Positions 1 through 5,442 are shown, counted from the first letter of the stretch. The stretch is DNA of 8,208 bases from Planctomycetota bacterium (GCA_016200155.1 JACQFG010000258.1:1-8208), one strand, 5' to 3'. The notes: generated by a model not told the origin, from the letters alone. Made by a program: numbers and translations.

Positions 1-153
1 GACCAGCGTCTGCTGGAGTGTGTTGGGCTGGATAAAACTGAGATTAAGCGAGGCCTGCGAAAAAAGCAGGAATGCCAGCAACAGGATCGCCGTCGTCAGG
101 CCGTAGATCAACAGCCTTCTGCGCCTGCGCTCCGTTTTGGGCGTTTCCTGCAT
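1..153 (-). CDS. N-terminus of membrane protein, possibly NtrY-like sensor histidine kinase (partial)
   Basis: The reverse strand reads open for 51 codons from ATG at 153 to the window edge, so the 3' part is missing. The start is well bounded: an in-frame TGA lies at 168-166, four codons upstream. The protein begins with a basic stretch (residues 5-13, mostly Lys/Arg), followed by one hydrophobic segment at about residues 14-31 (LLIYGLTTAILLLAFLLF). It then has a polar stretch containing LSFIQPNTLQQTLV, where a second hydrophobic segment would be expected to begin. This is a positive-inside N-terminal anchor. The wording around QPNTLQQTLV reminds me of the N-termini of NtrY-type two-component sensor kinases from Acidobacteria and relatives, but no kinase domain is visible, so this is a guess from memory. 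No clear Shine-Dalgarno precedes the ATG. It is transcribed divergently from mraZ. Confidence 0.6.
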   Translation of the reverse strand, partial: MQETPKTERRRRRLLIYGLTTAILLLAFLLFSQASLNLSFIQPNTLQQTLV

Positions 154-362
154 GTTGAGATTATGTCAGCCGTCGTCTATCTAAGCCAGCCAGGCGGTTC
201 CTGCTGACTTCCGCCGAAATCGCGGATTCACGCAAGGGCGAACTTTGCCTTGGAACCAACGCGGTTAACTCAACCTATTGTGGTCGGCAGCTATCGTCAC
301 CACAACCTGTATCGTCCCCACTGACAAGCGCAGTTTTCCTAAACCTGTGGAAAAAAATGTTG

Positions 363-390
363 TTGACAGATAAGGCTTTACCGGTAGGAT
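363..390 (+). promoter_or_regulatory. Predicted sigma70 promoter upstream of mraZ
   Basis: A consensus -35 hexamer TTGACA lies at 363-368. A TAGGAT -10-like hexamer lies at 385-390 after a 16-base spacer. It is followed at once by the MraZ-type repeat array, the usual layout of an autoregulated mraZ promoter. If transcription starts near 397, the leader before the mraZ ATG is about 220 nt. This is inferred from the motif match only. Confidence 0.55.
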
Positions 391-428
391 TGTGGAACAA
401 AGTGGTAGAAAGTGGAATCAAGTAGGGT
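389..428 (+). promoter_or_regulatory. MraZ operator: four tandem 10-bp boxes
   Basis: Four head-to-tail decamers follow without gaps: ATTGTGGAAC (389-398), AAAGTGGTAG (399-408), AAAGTGGAAT (409-418) and the weaker CAAGTAGGGT (419-428). The two central boxes match the AAAGTG[G/T]NNN MraZ box described in mollicutes. A 10-bp period also fits the E. coli pattern of TGGG-type repeats separated by 5 nt. MraZ is a ring-shaped repressor of its own dcw operon. The array overlaps the edge of the predicted -10 element and lies over the probable transcription start, consistent with repression. Confidence 0.7.
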
Positions 429-452
429 TCGCTGGTACTGCGGTGGAGCCAA

Positions 453-593
453 ATGGAGCCACCACAAAAGATGCAGCCAAAGAATCCACAAAACGGGACG
501 GAACCACCGCTAGACCCCGAACTTGTGATCGCTTTCACCTCCTTGCTGCTGGCCGCAATCGCCCGGCAGATGAATCACCACCCCAGTCGTAAG
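453..593 (+). other. Possible leader ORF ahead of mraZ (doubtful)
   Basis: An ATG at 453 has a good Shine-Dalgarno (GGTGGAG, 442-448, four bases before the ATG), better than the one in front of mraZ. The frame begins MEPPQKMQPKNPQNG and has a hydrophobic stretch at about residues 26-38 (IAFTSLLLAAIAR). It has no stop before mraZ. It runs across the mraZ start in another frame, passes the mraZ deletion point and ends at the mraZ stop. The part after 616 is clearly mraZ sequence read out of frame and then, beyond the deletion, true mraZ C-terminus. Only the first 45 or so codons could be a real small gene, and I recognise no family. The end given here is arbitrary, because the frame has no stop of its own. 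Confidence 0.2.
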
Positions 594-615
594 GGTCCGA
601 AGCACGGTAAAGCGC

Positions 616-1031
616 ATGTTTCGCGGAAATCATCCAGCTCGCGTAGACGACAAGGGACGCCTCAAGGTCCCCGCGGAATTCAAGCGCACCGTGGACGAGC
701 GTTACGGGACGCAATTCTACATCACCAGTCTGGACGGGACTTCGGCCCAAATCTATCCCTTCGAGGAATGCGGCTCCCCAACTTCAATCCCACGAAGAAA
801 AAATTCTTGAACCGGGTGAATTACTACGGCCAGCAAGTGGAGATGGACGCGGCGGGCCGGCTCCTGGTCCCGTCGCTGTTGCGGGAATCAGCGGGCATCA
901 AGGGCGAGGTAGCGGTGTTGGGGAACCTGACGTATCTGGAAGTTCGGAACCTGGCGGCGTTCAAGAACGAGATCGAGGGCCAGCCGTTCACGGAAGAGGA
1001 TGAAAAGACGCTCAACGAATTGGGCATCTAG
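616..1031 (+). pseudogene. mraZ: mraZ, frameshifted by an apparent 25-nt deletion
   Basis: MraZ is a DNA-binding regulator of the dcw (division and cell wall) operon. The ATG at 616 opens with MFRGNHPARVDDKGRLKVP, the first MraZ half-domain with its DxKGR core, and stays in frame to IYPFEE. That frame then drifts and stops at 810. The second half-domain is in another frame from about 774 (LPNFNPTKKKFLN, then MDAAGRLLVPSLLR with the second DxxGR motif, to LNELGI) and ends at TAG 1029-1031. Aligned by eye to E. coli MraZ, nine residues are missing between FEE and RLPNFNP (E. coli WEIIEQKLS). Only two bases remain there where 27 are expected, so 25 bases are lost near 772-773. Restoring 25 bases gives 146 codons plus a stop, a normal MraZ length. 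The upstream operator is intact. The cause may be real decay or an assembly error. Confidence 0.85.
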
Positions 1032-1420
1032 TGGCAGGCTCGAGTGGATTTTCGCATGCGTCCCCCCAGGGGGGCGGAAGTGGTGGGGCAGGCGGCAGCA
1101 GGCATGTCCCGGTTCTTTTACAAAAAGCGATCGAATTCCTGGCCATCCGGCGCGGCGGCACCTATATCGACGCGACATTCGGCGCGGGCGGCTACACACG
1201 CATGCTGCTTGCGGCAGCGGACTGCCGTGTGATCGGCATCGATCGCGACCGGCATGCGGTTGCGCTCGGCGCGGACCTTGTGAACGACGGCGTTCGCACG
1301 TTGGCACACGAGATCGACCCAGCGCTCTTCGCTGACCGCGGGATCGTCCGCGATGAAGCTGACCGCGTGCAGGTCGGCGTGCGGCGCGATCAGACGCATG
1401 GCCGCGACAATCGACGATGA
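1031..1420 (+). pseudogene. rsmH: rsmH (mraW), 16S rRNA m4C1402 methyltransferase, 5' fragment only
   Basis: RsmH methylates N4 of C1402 in 16S rRNA using SAM and normally follows mraZ. A GTG start at 1031-1033 shares its G with the mraZ TAG, suggesting translational coupling. After a Gly/Ser-rich extension of about 23 residues comes HVPVLLQKAIEFLAIR, then the SAM-binding motif I IDATFGAGGYTRMLL (residues 46-60; Tyr in the position often occupied by His) and VIGIDRDRHAVAL with the acidic IDRD end of strand 2 (residues 68-73). RsmH similarity stops at about residue 80-84 (1268-1282). The frame then runs on to a stop at 1420 through sequence that is antisense asnB. About three quarters of the roughly 300-residue enzyme is missing, including the insertion domain and the other SAM motifs, so it cannot be functional as it stands. 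Confidence 0.85.
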
Positions 1421-2242
1421 ATCGATCCCGCCCGACAACGCCGCGCCGACCGGCACGTCGCTGCGCAGATGGAGCCGCACGTTCTGCAAGAACTTCTCAC
1501 GCACTTCGCGGGCGGCTTCCTCGACGGTGATTTCAAGCGGCCCATCTGCCGGCAGACTCCAGTAACGGACCGGTTCGACAACGCCGGGCCGATCGAGCGG
1601 CACTTCAAGATAGTGGGCTGCCGGCACCTGGCGAATATCGCGCCAGAGCGTTTCGCCGGCATGATCGGTGCGGCCGAAGCGAAGGTACTCGTACAGCCGT
1701 TGCGGATTGACGACCCGTTCGATCGGCAGCCACTCGAGCAGCGCCTTGATCTCCGACGCGAACGCGAATTTCTCGCCTGACTGCACGTAGTACAACGGCT
1801 TCATGCCGAAGAAATCGCGGGCCAGAAACAGTGTGCGCCGGCGTTCGTCGAGCACCGCAAAGGCGAACATGCCGATCAACTTGCGCAGACAGATTGGGCC
1901 CCATCGGACGTACGCTTGCAGCAGCACCTCGGTGTCGGTCTGCGTGCGGAACTCGCAGCAGAGCGTGGCAAGTTCGTCGCGCAGCTCGCGGTAGTTGTAG
2001 ATTTCGCCGTTGAAGACGATCGTGTGGGCGCCGTCCGCGCTCGCCATCGGTTGATGCCCGGCGGCGGACAGATCGAGGATCGACAGCCGGCGATGCAGCA
2101 ACAGCGAATGGCAGGAAGCGTGCGCGGAATGCGGTTGATGGGCGACCCACCCGGAGTCGTCAGGGCCGCGATGGGCGAGCGTGCGCAGCGGCGCCGTGTC
2201 GCTGCCGACGCGCTGTCCGAGAAATCCGGCAATGCCGCACAT
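1118..2242 (-). CDS. asnB: Asparagine synthase (glutamine-hydrolysing), 3'-truncated
   Basis: AsnB makes asparagine from aspartate, ATP and glutamine-derived ammonia. ATG at 2242 has a GGAGG Shine-Dalgarno five bases upstream (2248-2252). The protein starts MCGIAGF, with Cys2 as the glutaminase nucleophile after Met removal. The class II amidotransferase domain (about 2-195) is complete, with HRRLSILD (Arg52), FNGEIYNY (Asn78, Glu80) and TDTEV (Asp103) matching the glutamine-binding residues of E. coli AsnB. The synthetase domain begins normally with the PP-loop SGGIDSSS (270-277) and FIADDPAVSEERW. Similarity ends near HKVR (321-324, about 1271). The remaining codons to the stop at 1118 are antisense rsmH. 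About 300 residues of synthetase domain are lost from an expected length of 600 or more, so glutaminase activity might survive but asparagine synthesis should not. Confidence 0.88.
   Translation of the reverse strand: MCGIAGFLGQRVGSDTAPLRTLAHRGPDDSGWVAHQPHSAHASCHSLLLHRRLSILDLSAAGHQPMASADGAHTIVFNGEIYNYRELRDELATLCCEFRTQTDTEVLLQAYVRWGPICLRKLIGMFAFAVLDERRRTLFLARDFFGMKPLYYVQSGEKFAFASEIKALLEWLPIERVVNPQRLYEYLRFGRTDHAGETLWRDIRQVPAAHYLEVPLDRPGVVEPVRYWSLPADGPLEITVEEAAREVREKFLQNVRLHLRSDVPVGAALSGGIDSSSIVAAMRLIAPHADLHAVSFIADDPAVSEERWVDLVCQRANAVVHKVRAERNRMPVAIDADHTAVRCRKQHACVAARAECRVDIGAAAPDGQEFDRFL
1255..1282. other. Junction between truncated rsmH and truncated asnB
   Basis: RsmH-like coding on the + strand can be followed to about 1268-1282 (DRDRHAVALGADLV). 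AsnB-like coding on the - strand can be followed down to about 1274 (ANAVVHKVR). The two similarities meet or overlap by a few bases here with no spacer, repeat or insertion sequence between them, and each gene continues only as the other's antisense. This is a sharp breakpoint, either a genomic rearrangement or a join made during assembly of mixed DNA. Confidence 0.8.
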
Positions 2243-2278
2243 GCGTGCCTCCGTGCCCGCGCAAGATTCACCGCGCCG

Positions 2279-2307
2279 ATTCTAGGCGGACTGAGAATCG
2301 CTCGCAA
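2279..2307 (-). promoter_or_regulatory. Predicted asnB promoter
   Basis: Read on the reverse strand, TTGCGA (2307-2302) and TAGAAT (2284-2279) are separated by exactly 17 bases, a good sigma70-like pair. Transcription would start near 2272, about 30 nt before the asnB start codon, leaving room for its GGAGG ribosome-binding site. Motif evidence only. Confidence 0.45.
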
Positions 2308-2361
2308 GATCAACTGGGCAATCGCCGATAGCCCCGGCAGGCTGGGAAAGCGAGGCGGGCC

Positions 2362-2369
2362 TATATATT
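2362..2369 (+). promoter_or_regulatory. Possible -10 element of pabB
   Basis: TATATATT stands out in an otherwise GC-rich divergent intergenic region and is a plausible -10 hexamer, but I see no convincing -35 at the right distance. It lies only 6 bases before the ATG at 2376, so the transcript would be leaderless or nearly so. Otherwise the true start would be a later ATG such as 2394. Confidence 0.3.
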
Positions 2370-2375
2370 AACGGA

Positions 2376-3830
2376 ATGAGCAGTGCGATCGCCATGCCCC
2401 GGACCGAGCCGTGCGTCGAACCGTTGCGCGGATTGACGCTGTGGCAGGTCTGTCAGCGTCTGGCGGACCGCGCTCACTTGTTGTTTCTCGATAGCGCTCG
2501 CCCCTCGGAACTCGGTCGGTATTCTTTCGTCTGCGCGGAGCCGGCGACGTGGCTGACGTCGCATCAAGGCTGGGTCAGCGAGAACGGGCAGTTCGTCGGC
2601 GTCGCGGATCCGCTGCTGGTGCTCGCGGATCGGCTGGCGTCGTTTGCGTCGGAGCCGATCGCCGGTTTGCCGCCGTTTCAAGGCGGAGCAGCGGGGTTAT
2701 TCAGCTACGAACTCGGTCACCATTTCGAAGTGCTACCGCGGCCGGTGTTCAACGATTTCAGCGTGCCCGATCTGGCTGTCGGTATCTACGACTGGACGAT
2801 CGCGTTCGATCATGCCACCGACGAGGCCTGGCTGATCTCTACGGGCTATCCGGAGACCGACCCGCGCCGCCGAAACCAGCGCGCTCGGCAGCGCGCGGAC
2901 CATGTACTGCGCTTGTTTAGCCGCGACGCCGAAGGCGTGCGCGGCGCCGCGCGCACGCCTTCGGCGTTGCGGCTAAACGTCGAGACGCCGCAATTTCCCG
3001 TCGATGGCTTGCCTGGCCTCACGAGCAACTTCGATCGCGACGGTTACCTGAACACGGTTGCGCGAGCGATCGAATACACACACGCCGGCGATTGCTTCCA
3101 GGTCAACATCGCCCAGCGCCTGATGACGCCCGCCTGCATCGCCCCGCTCGACCTGTACGAAAAACTTCGCACGCGCAATCCGGCCCCGTTTGCAGGGTTC
3201 TTCGACGCCGGCGATCACATCATCGTCAGCGCGTCGCCCGAACGCTTCCTGCGCGTCGATGCCGGCGAGGTCGAAACGAGGCCAATCAAGGGCACCCGGC
3301 CGCGCGGCCAAACACTGGACGAAGACGAACGGCTCGCGCAGGAGTTGCGAACCAGCGGCAAGGACCGGGCCGAGAACGTCATGATCGTCGATCTCCTGCG
3401 CAACGATTTGGGCCGTGTCTGCGAATATGGCAGCGTCCATGTCGAAGGGCTGTGCCGGCTCGAAAGTCATCCGTTCGTGCATCACCTCGTCTCGGAGGTG
3501 CGCGGCCGATTGCGTCCCGGTCTCGGCCCGACCGATCTGCTGCGTGCGTCGTTTCCCGGCGGGTCGGTCACGGGCGCGCCGAAGATTCGCGCCATGGAGA
3601 TCATTACCGAACTCGAACGGACGGCGCGCGGCCCCTACTGCGGCGCGCTCGGCTATCTCGGCTTCGACGGCGGCATGGACACCAACCTCCTGATCCGCAC
3701 GTTCGTCTTCAGCGGCGGCTGGCTGCACTTTTCCGTCGGCGGCGGCATCGTCGCCGACTCGACGCCGCAGCGCGAATACGACGAAACCTGGCACAAGGCC
3801 GCGGGCCTGCTGCGAGCGCTGGGCGATTGA
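2376..3830 (+). CDS. pabB: Aminodeoxychorismate synthase component I
   Basis: PabB converts chorismate plus ammonia (usually from the PabA amidotransferase) to 4-amino-4-deoxychorismate, precursor of p-aminobenzoate. At 484 residues it has the family length. The N-terminal anthranilate-synthase-I type domain covers about 15-165 (RYSFVCAEP, GGAAGLFSYELG). The chorismate-binding domain covers about 215-480 (GDCFQVNIAQR at 238-248, SASPERF, DLLRNDLGRV, SFPGGSVTGAPK, GALGYLGFDGGMDTN). PIKGT at 303-307 has the lysine (Lys305) matching the nucleophile Lys274 of E. coli PabB; anthranilate synthases have PIAGT there, which favours pabB over trpE. Residues 180-201, in the inter-domain linker, are encoded by a long palindrome. 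A second start, ATG 2394, is possible; neither has a strong ribosome-binding site. It heads an apparent operon with DUF447 and RFAP synthase, where pABA is consumed. No pabA or pabC is seen in the window. Confidence 0.92.
   Translation: MSSAIAMPRTEPCVEPLRGLTLWQVCQRLADRAHLLFLDSARPSELGRYSFVCAEPATWLTSHQGWVSENGQFVGVADPLLVLADRLASFASEPIAGLPPFQGGAAGLFSYELGHHFEVLPRPVFNDFSVPDLAVGIYDWTIAFDHATDEAWLISTGYPETDPRRRNQRARQRADHVLRLFSRDAEGVRGAARTPSALRLNVETPQFPVDGLPGLTSNFDRDGYLNTVARAIEYTHAGDCFQVNIAQRLMTPACIAPLDLYEKLRTRNPAPFAGFFDAGDHIIVSASPERFLRVDAGEVETRPIKGTRPRGQTLDEDERLAQELRTSGKDRAENVMIVDLLRNDLGRVCEYGSVHVEGLCRLESHPFVHHLVSEVRGRLRPGLGPTDLLRASFPGGSVTGAPKIRAMEIITELERTARGPYCGALGYLGFDGGMDTNLLIRTFVFSGGWLHFSVGGGIVADSTPQREYDETWHKAAGLLRALGD
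2915..2978. repeat. REP-like palindrome inside pabB
   Basis: This is an inverted repeat with 29-base arms, 2915-2943 and 2950-2978, around a 6-base centre. Its ends are GTTTAG and CTAAAC. The only non-Watson-Crick pair is G2925 with T2968, a G-U pair in RNA, so the message could fold into a near-continuous 29-bp hairpin. It is read in frame as pabB residues 180-201, in the linker between the two domains, without stops. Its ends match those of the palindrome at 3832-3881. Confidence 0.85.
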
Positions 3831-3831
3831 T

Positions 3832-3881
3832 TGTCTTCGTTTAGCGCCCGCGTGGCGCCACGCGGGCGCTAAACGAAGACA
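3832..3881. repeat. Perfect 50-bp palindrome between pabB and DUF447
   Basis: The left arm 3832-3856 begins TGTCTTCGTTTAGCGCCCGC. The right arm 3857-3881 is its exact reverse complement: 25 + 25 bases, no mismatch and no loop. It begins one base after the pabB stop (3828-3830) and ends where the DUF447 ribosome-binding site begins. There is no U-run after it, so it does not look like an intrinsic terminator. It contains GTTTAGC/GCTAAAC nested inside longer outer arms, as in the pabB palindrome. It could stabilise the pabB message, modulate DUF447 translation, or simply be a mobile REP-like copy. Confidence 0.9.
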
Positions 3882-3892
3882 GGAAGGCCACC

Positions 3893-4453
3893 ATGATCCT
3901 CGAAGGCATCGTCACGACGCAATCGGCCGCCGGCGAGATCAACATCGCTCCGATGGGCCCGCGCGTCGATGCCGAAATGCGGCGATTCCTGCTGCGGCCA
4001 TTCAACACGTCGCAAACGTATCGCAATCTGCGCGAGCACGGCGAAGGCGTCTTTCACGTGACGGACGACGTGCTGCTGCTGGCGCGATCCGCGGTCGGGC
4101 AGCTCGTCGAATTACCGCCGATGTTTCCCGCTCAGGCCGTCCGCGGCTGGGTCTTGCGAGACGCTTGCCGGGCGTATGAATTTCGCGTCCGGAATATCGA
4201 CGATCGCGAGGAGCGCGTGAGCATCGAAGTCGAGGTGGTGCATCACGGCACGCTGCATGAGTTCTTCGGCTTCAACCGCGCCAAGCACGCCGTCGTCGAG
4301 GCCGCAATCCTGGCGACGCGCACCGACTTCTTGCCGATGGCCGAGATCGACGCGGAGTATCGCAAGCTCGGCGCGATCGTGCAAAAGACCGGCGGCGAGC
4401 AGGAGAAGACGGCGTTCGAGTTTCTGCGGGCGTATGTGGAGGGAAAGAAATGA
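3893..4453 (+). CDS. DUF447 family protein, linked to H4MPT biosynthesis
   Basis: The protein has 186 residues and starts at ATG 3893, preceded by a good Shine-Dalgarno (AGGAAGG, 3881-3887). It opens MILEGIVTTQ and has the conserved stretches INIAPMGPRVD (residues 16-26), RPFNTSQTYRNL (35-46) and GEGVFHVTDDV (50-60), then a mixed beta/alpha C-terminal half (FFGFNRAKHAVVEAAILATR at 124-143). I place it in DUF447, which I recall as a split-barrel, flavin-reductase-like fold. The family occurs in methanogens, methylotrophs and planctomycetes near H4MPT/methanofuran genes. There is no signal peptide or membrane segment, so it should be cytosolic. Its stop overlaps the next start (ATGA, 4450-4453), indicating coupled translation with RFAP synthase. 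The biochemical activity is not known to me; a role in modifying or handling the pterin cofactor is inference from context. Confidence 0.82.
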   Translation: MILEGIVTTQSAAGEINIAPMGPRVDAEMRRFLLRPFNTSQTYRNLREHGEGVFHVTDDVLLLARSAVGQLVELPPMFPAQAVRGWVLRDACRAYEFRVRNIDDREERVSIEVEVVHHGTLHEFFGFNRAKHAVVEAAILATRTDFLPMAEIDAEYRKLGAIVQKTGGEQEKTAFEFLRAYVEGKK

Positions 4454-5442
4454 TCCGCGTGCGAACCGGGAGCCGGCTGCATTTTGGTTTGTTGTCGCTG
4501 CCATCGGAGCACGCGGGGCCGTGGCTCAATCAAGAGGGGCAGCCGACGATTCCGCGCCGGCAGTTCGGCGGCGTCGGGCTCATGATCGACAGGCCGGGAA
4601 TTGAGCTGACCGTGAACGACGCGCGGAGTTGGTTGGCCGAAGGCACACTGGCGGAACGTGCGCTGCAATTCGGGAAAACCTACTGCGCGGCCGTGGGCGT
4701 AAAAGCGTGTTTCGCTATTCGGGTACAGTGTGCCGCATCGGAGCATGCCGGTCTGGGAACGGGGACACAGCTTGGCCTGGCCGTGGCCCGTGCCATTGGC
4801 GAACTGACGCAGCAGCCCATGCGTGATGCCATTACCCTGGCAACGCAGGTGGGGCGAGGCCGGCGTTCCTCGCTGGGAGTTCACGGCTTCGACTGCGGCG
4901 GATTCCTCATCGAGGGTGGCAAGACGTCGAGCACGGCCATTTCGCCTCGGCTGGTTCGCCAGGCGTTTCCCGAAGACTGGCGGATCTTGCTCATCACGCC
5001 GCGTGAGGTCGTAGGCATGCACGGTCGGCGCGAACGGGAGGCGTTTGCCGACATGGTCAAGCAGGCGCCCGATGACCGAACCACGGAAGCCTTGTGCCGA
5101 CTCGTGTTGCTGGGCCTGTTGCCAGCGCTCGCGGAGCGCGATCAGTGTTCTTTTGGCGAGGCGCTTTACGATTTCAATCGCTGCTCCGGCTCAATGTTCA
5201 AGGCCGCCCAGGGCGGGACGTATGCGCATCCGCGCATCGAAGCGATCGTGAAATCGCTGCGTGAGTTTGGCGTCCGCGGCGTCGGGCAAAGCTCGTGGGG
5301 GCCGACTATTTTTGCACTCATGCCAGCGGAACATTGGGATGCTTTTCCGGATTGGCTCGTCAACAAGAAGATCGTGACGGCAGACGAGTGTGCTATCGCT
5401 TTTCCGTGTCAACTCGGTGCGCGCATCGCCGTGGAGCTCTAG
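4450..5442 (+). CDS. mptG: Beta-ribofuranosylaminobenzene 5'-phosphate synthase (GHMP kinase superfamily)
   Basis: This enzyme condenses p-aminobenzoate with phosphoribosyl pyrophosphate, releasing CO2 and PPi, to give beta-RFA-5'-phosphate, an early committed step of tetrahydromethanopterin synthesis. The 330 residues fit the family. The N-terminus has the RTGSRLHFGLL signature (5-15) and FGGVGLMID (39-47). The GHMP glycine-rich motif is SEHAGLGTGTQLGLAVA (98-114). Further family-like stretches are GRGRRSSLGVHGFDCGG (135-151) and GVGQSSWGPT (277-286). The start ATG 4450 overlaps the DUF447 stop. It lies two genes after pabB, which supplies the pABA branch. The family also includes the archaeal enzyme called MptG; I use that symbol by homology. 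H4MPT in a bacterium implies a one-carbon formaldehyde oxidation or detoxification pathway, whose other genes are not in the window. Confidence 0.9.
   Translation: MIRVRTGSRLHFGLLSLPSEHAGPWLNQEGQPTIPRRQFGGVGLMIDRPGIELTVNDARSWLAEGTLAERALQFGKTYCAAVGVKACFAIRVQCAASEHAGLGTGTQLGLAVARAIGELTQQPMRDAITLATQVGRGRRSSLGVHGFDCGGFLIEGGKTSSTAISPRLVRQAFPEDWRILLITPREVVGMHGRREREAFADMVKQAPDDRTTEALCRLVLLGLLPALAERDQCSFGEALYDFNRCSGSMFKAAQGGTYAHPRIEAIVKSLREFGVRGVGQSSWGPTIFALMPAEHWDAFPDWLVNKKIVTADECAIAFPCQLGARIAVEL

Noticed and set aside
334..354. TTTTCC/GGAAAA inverted repeat upstream of the mraZ promoter
   Set aside because: It has only six-base arms with a nine-base spacer in AT-rich sequence, which is easily chance.
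760..800. Programmed ribosomal frameshift in mraZ
   Set aside because: No slippery run lies at the switch point. Nine conserved residues are missing altogether, which a frameshift would not explain but a 25-base deletion does.
453..1031. One 192-codon gene from ATG 453 to 1031
   Set aside because: Its middle is the antisensical second frame of mraZ and its end is the true MraZ C-terminus, joined only because of the 25-base deletion. The mraZ ATG at 616 with its conserved N-terminus shows the proper start.
1118..1270. The last 50 or so codons of the asnB frame as a novel C-terminal domain
   Set aside because: They are the exact antisense of rsmH coding sequence (motif I region) and have no AsnB-like content.
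1283..1420. The tail of the rsmH frame as a variant RsmH domain
   Set aside because: It is the antisense of the AsnB synthetase domain around SGGIDSS and FIADDP.
1605..2150. 181-codon reverse-strand ORF overlapping asnB
   Set aside because: It is Arg/Ala/Pro-rich out-of-frame translation of GC-rich asnB with no recognisable motif.
2973..3794. 273-codon reverse-strand ORF opposite pabB
   Set aside because: It lies wholly antisense to the conserved chorismate-binding domain. Long antisense frames are expected in GC-rich genes, and it shows no family motifs.
2376..3830. trpE (anthranilate synthase component I)
   Set aside because: The active-site motif is PIKGT with the PabB-type lysine and not PIAGT, and the neighbour consumes pABA.
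3832..3881. Rho-independent terminator after pabB
   Set aside because: No T-run follows the stem on either strand, and the DUF447 ribosome-binding site begins immediately after it.
4243..5022. 259-codon reverse-strand ORF opposite DUF447 and RFAP synthase
   Set aside because: It is antisense to two well-supported genes, crosses their boundary and has no recognisable motif.
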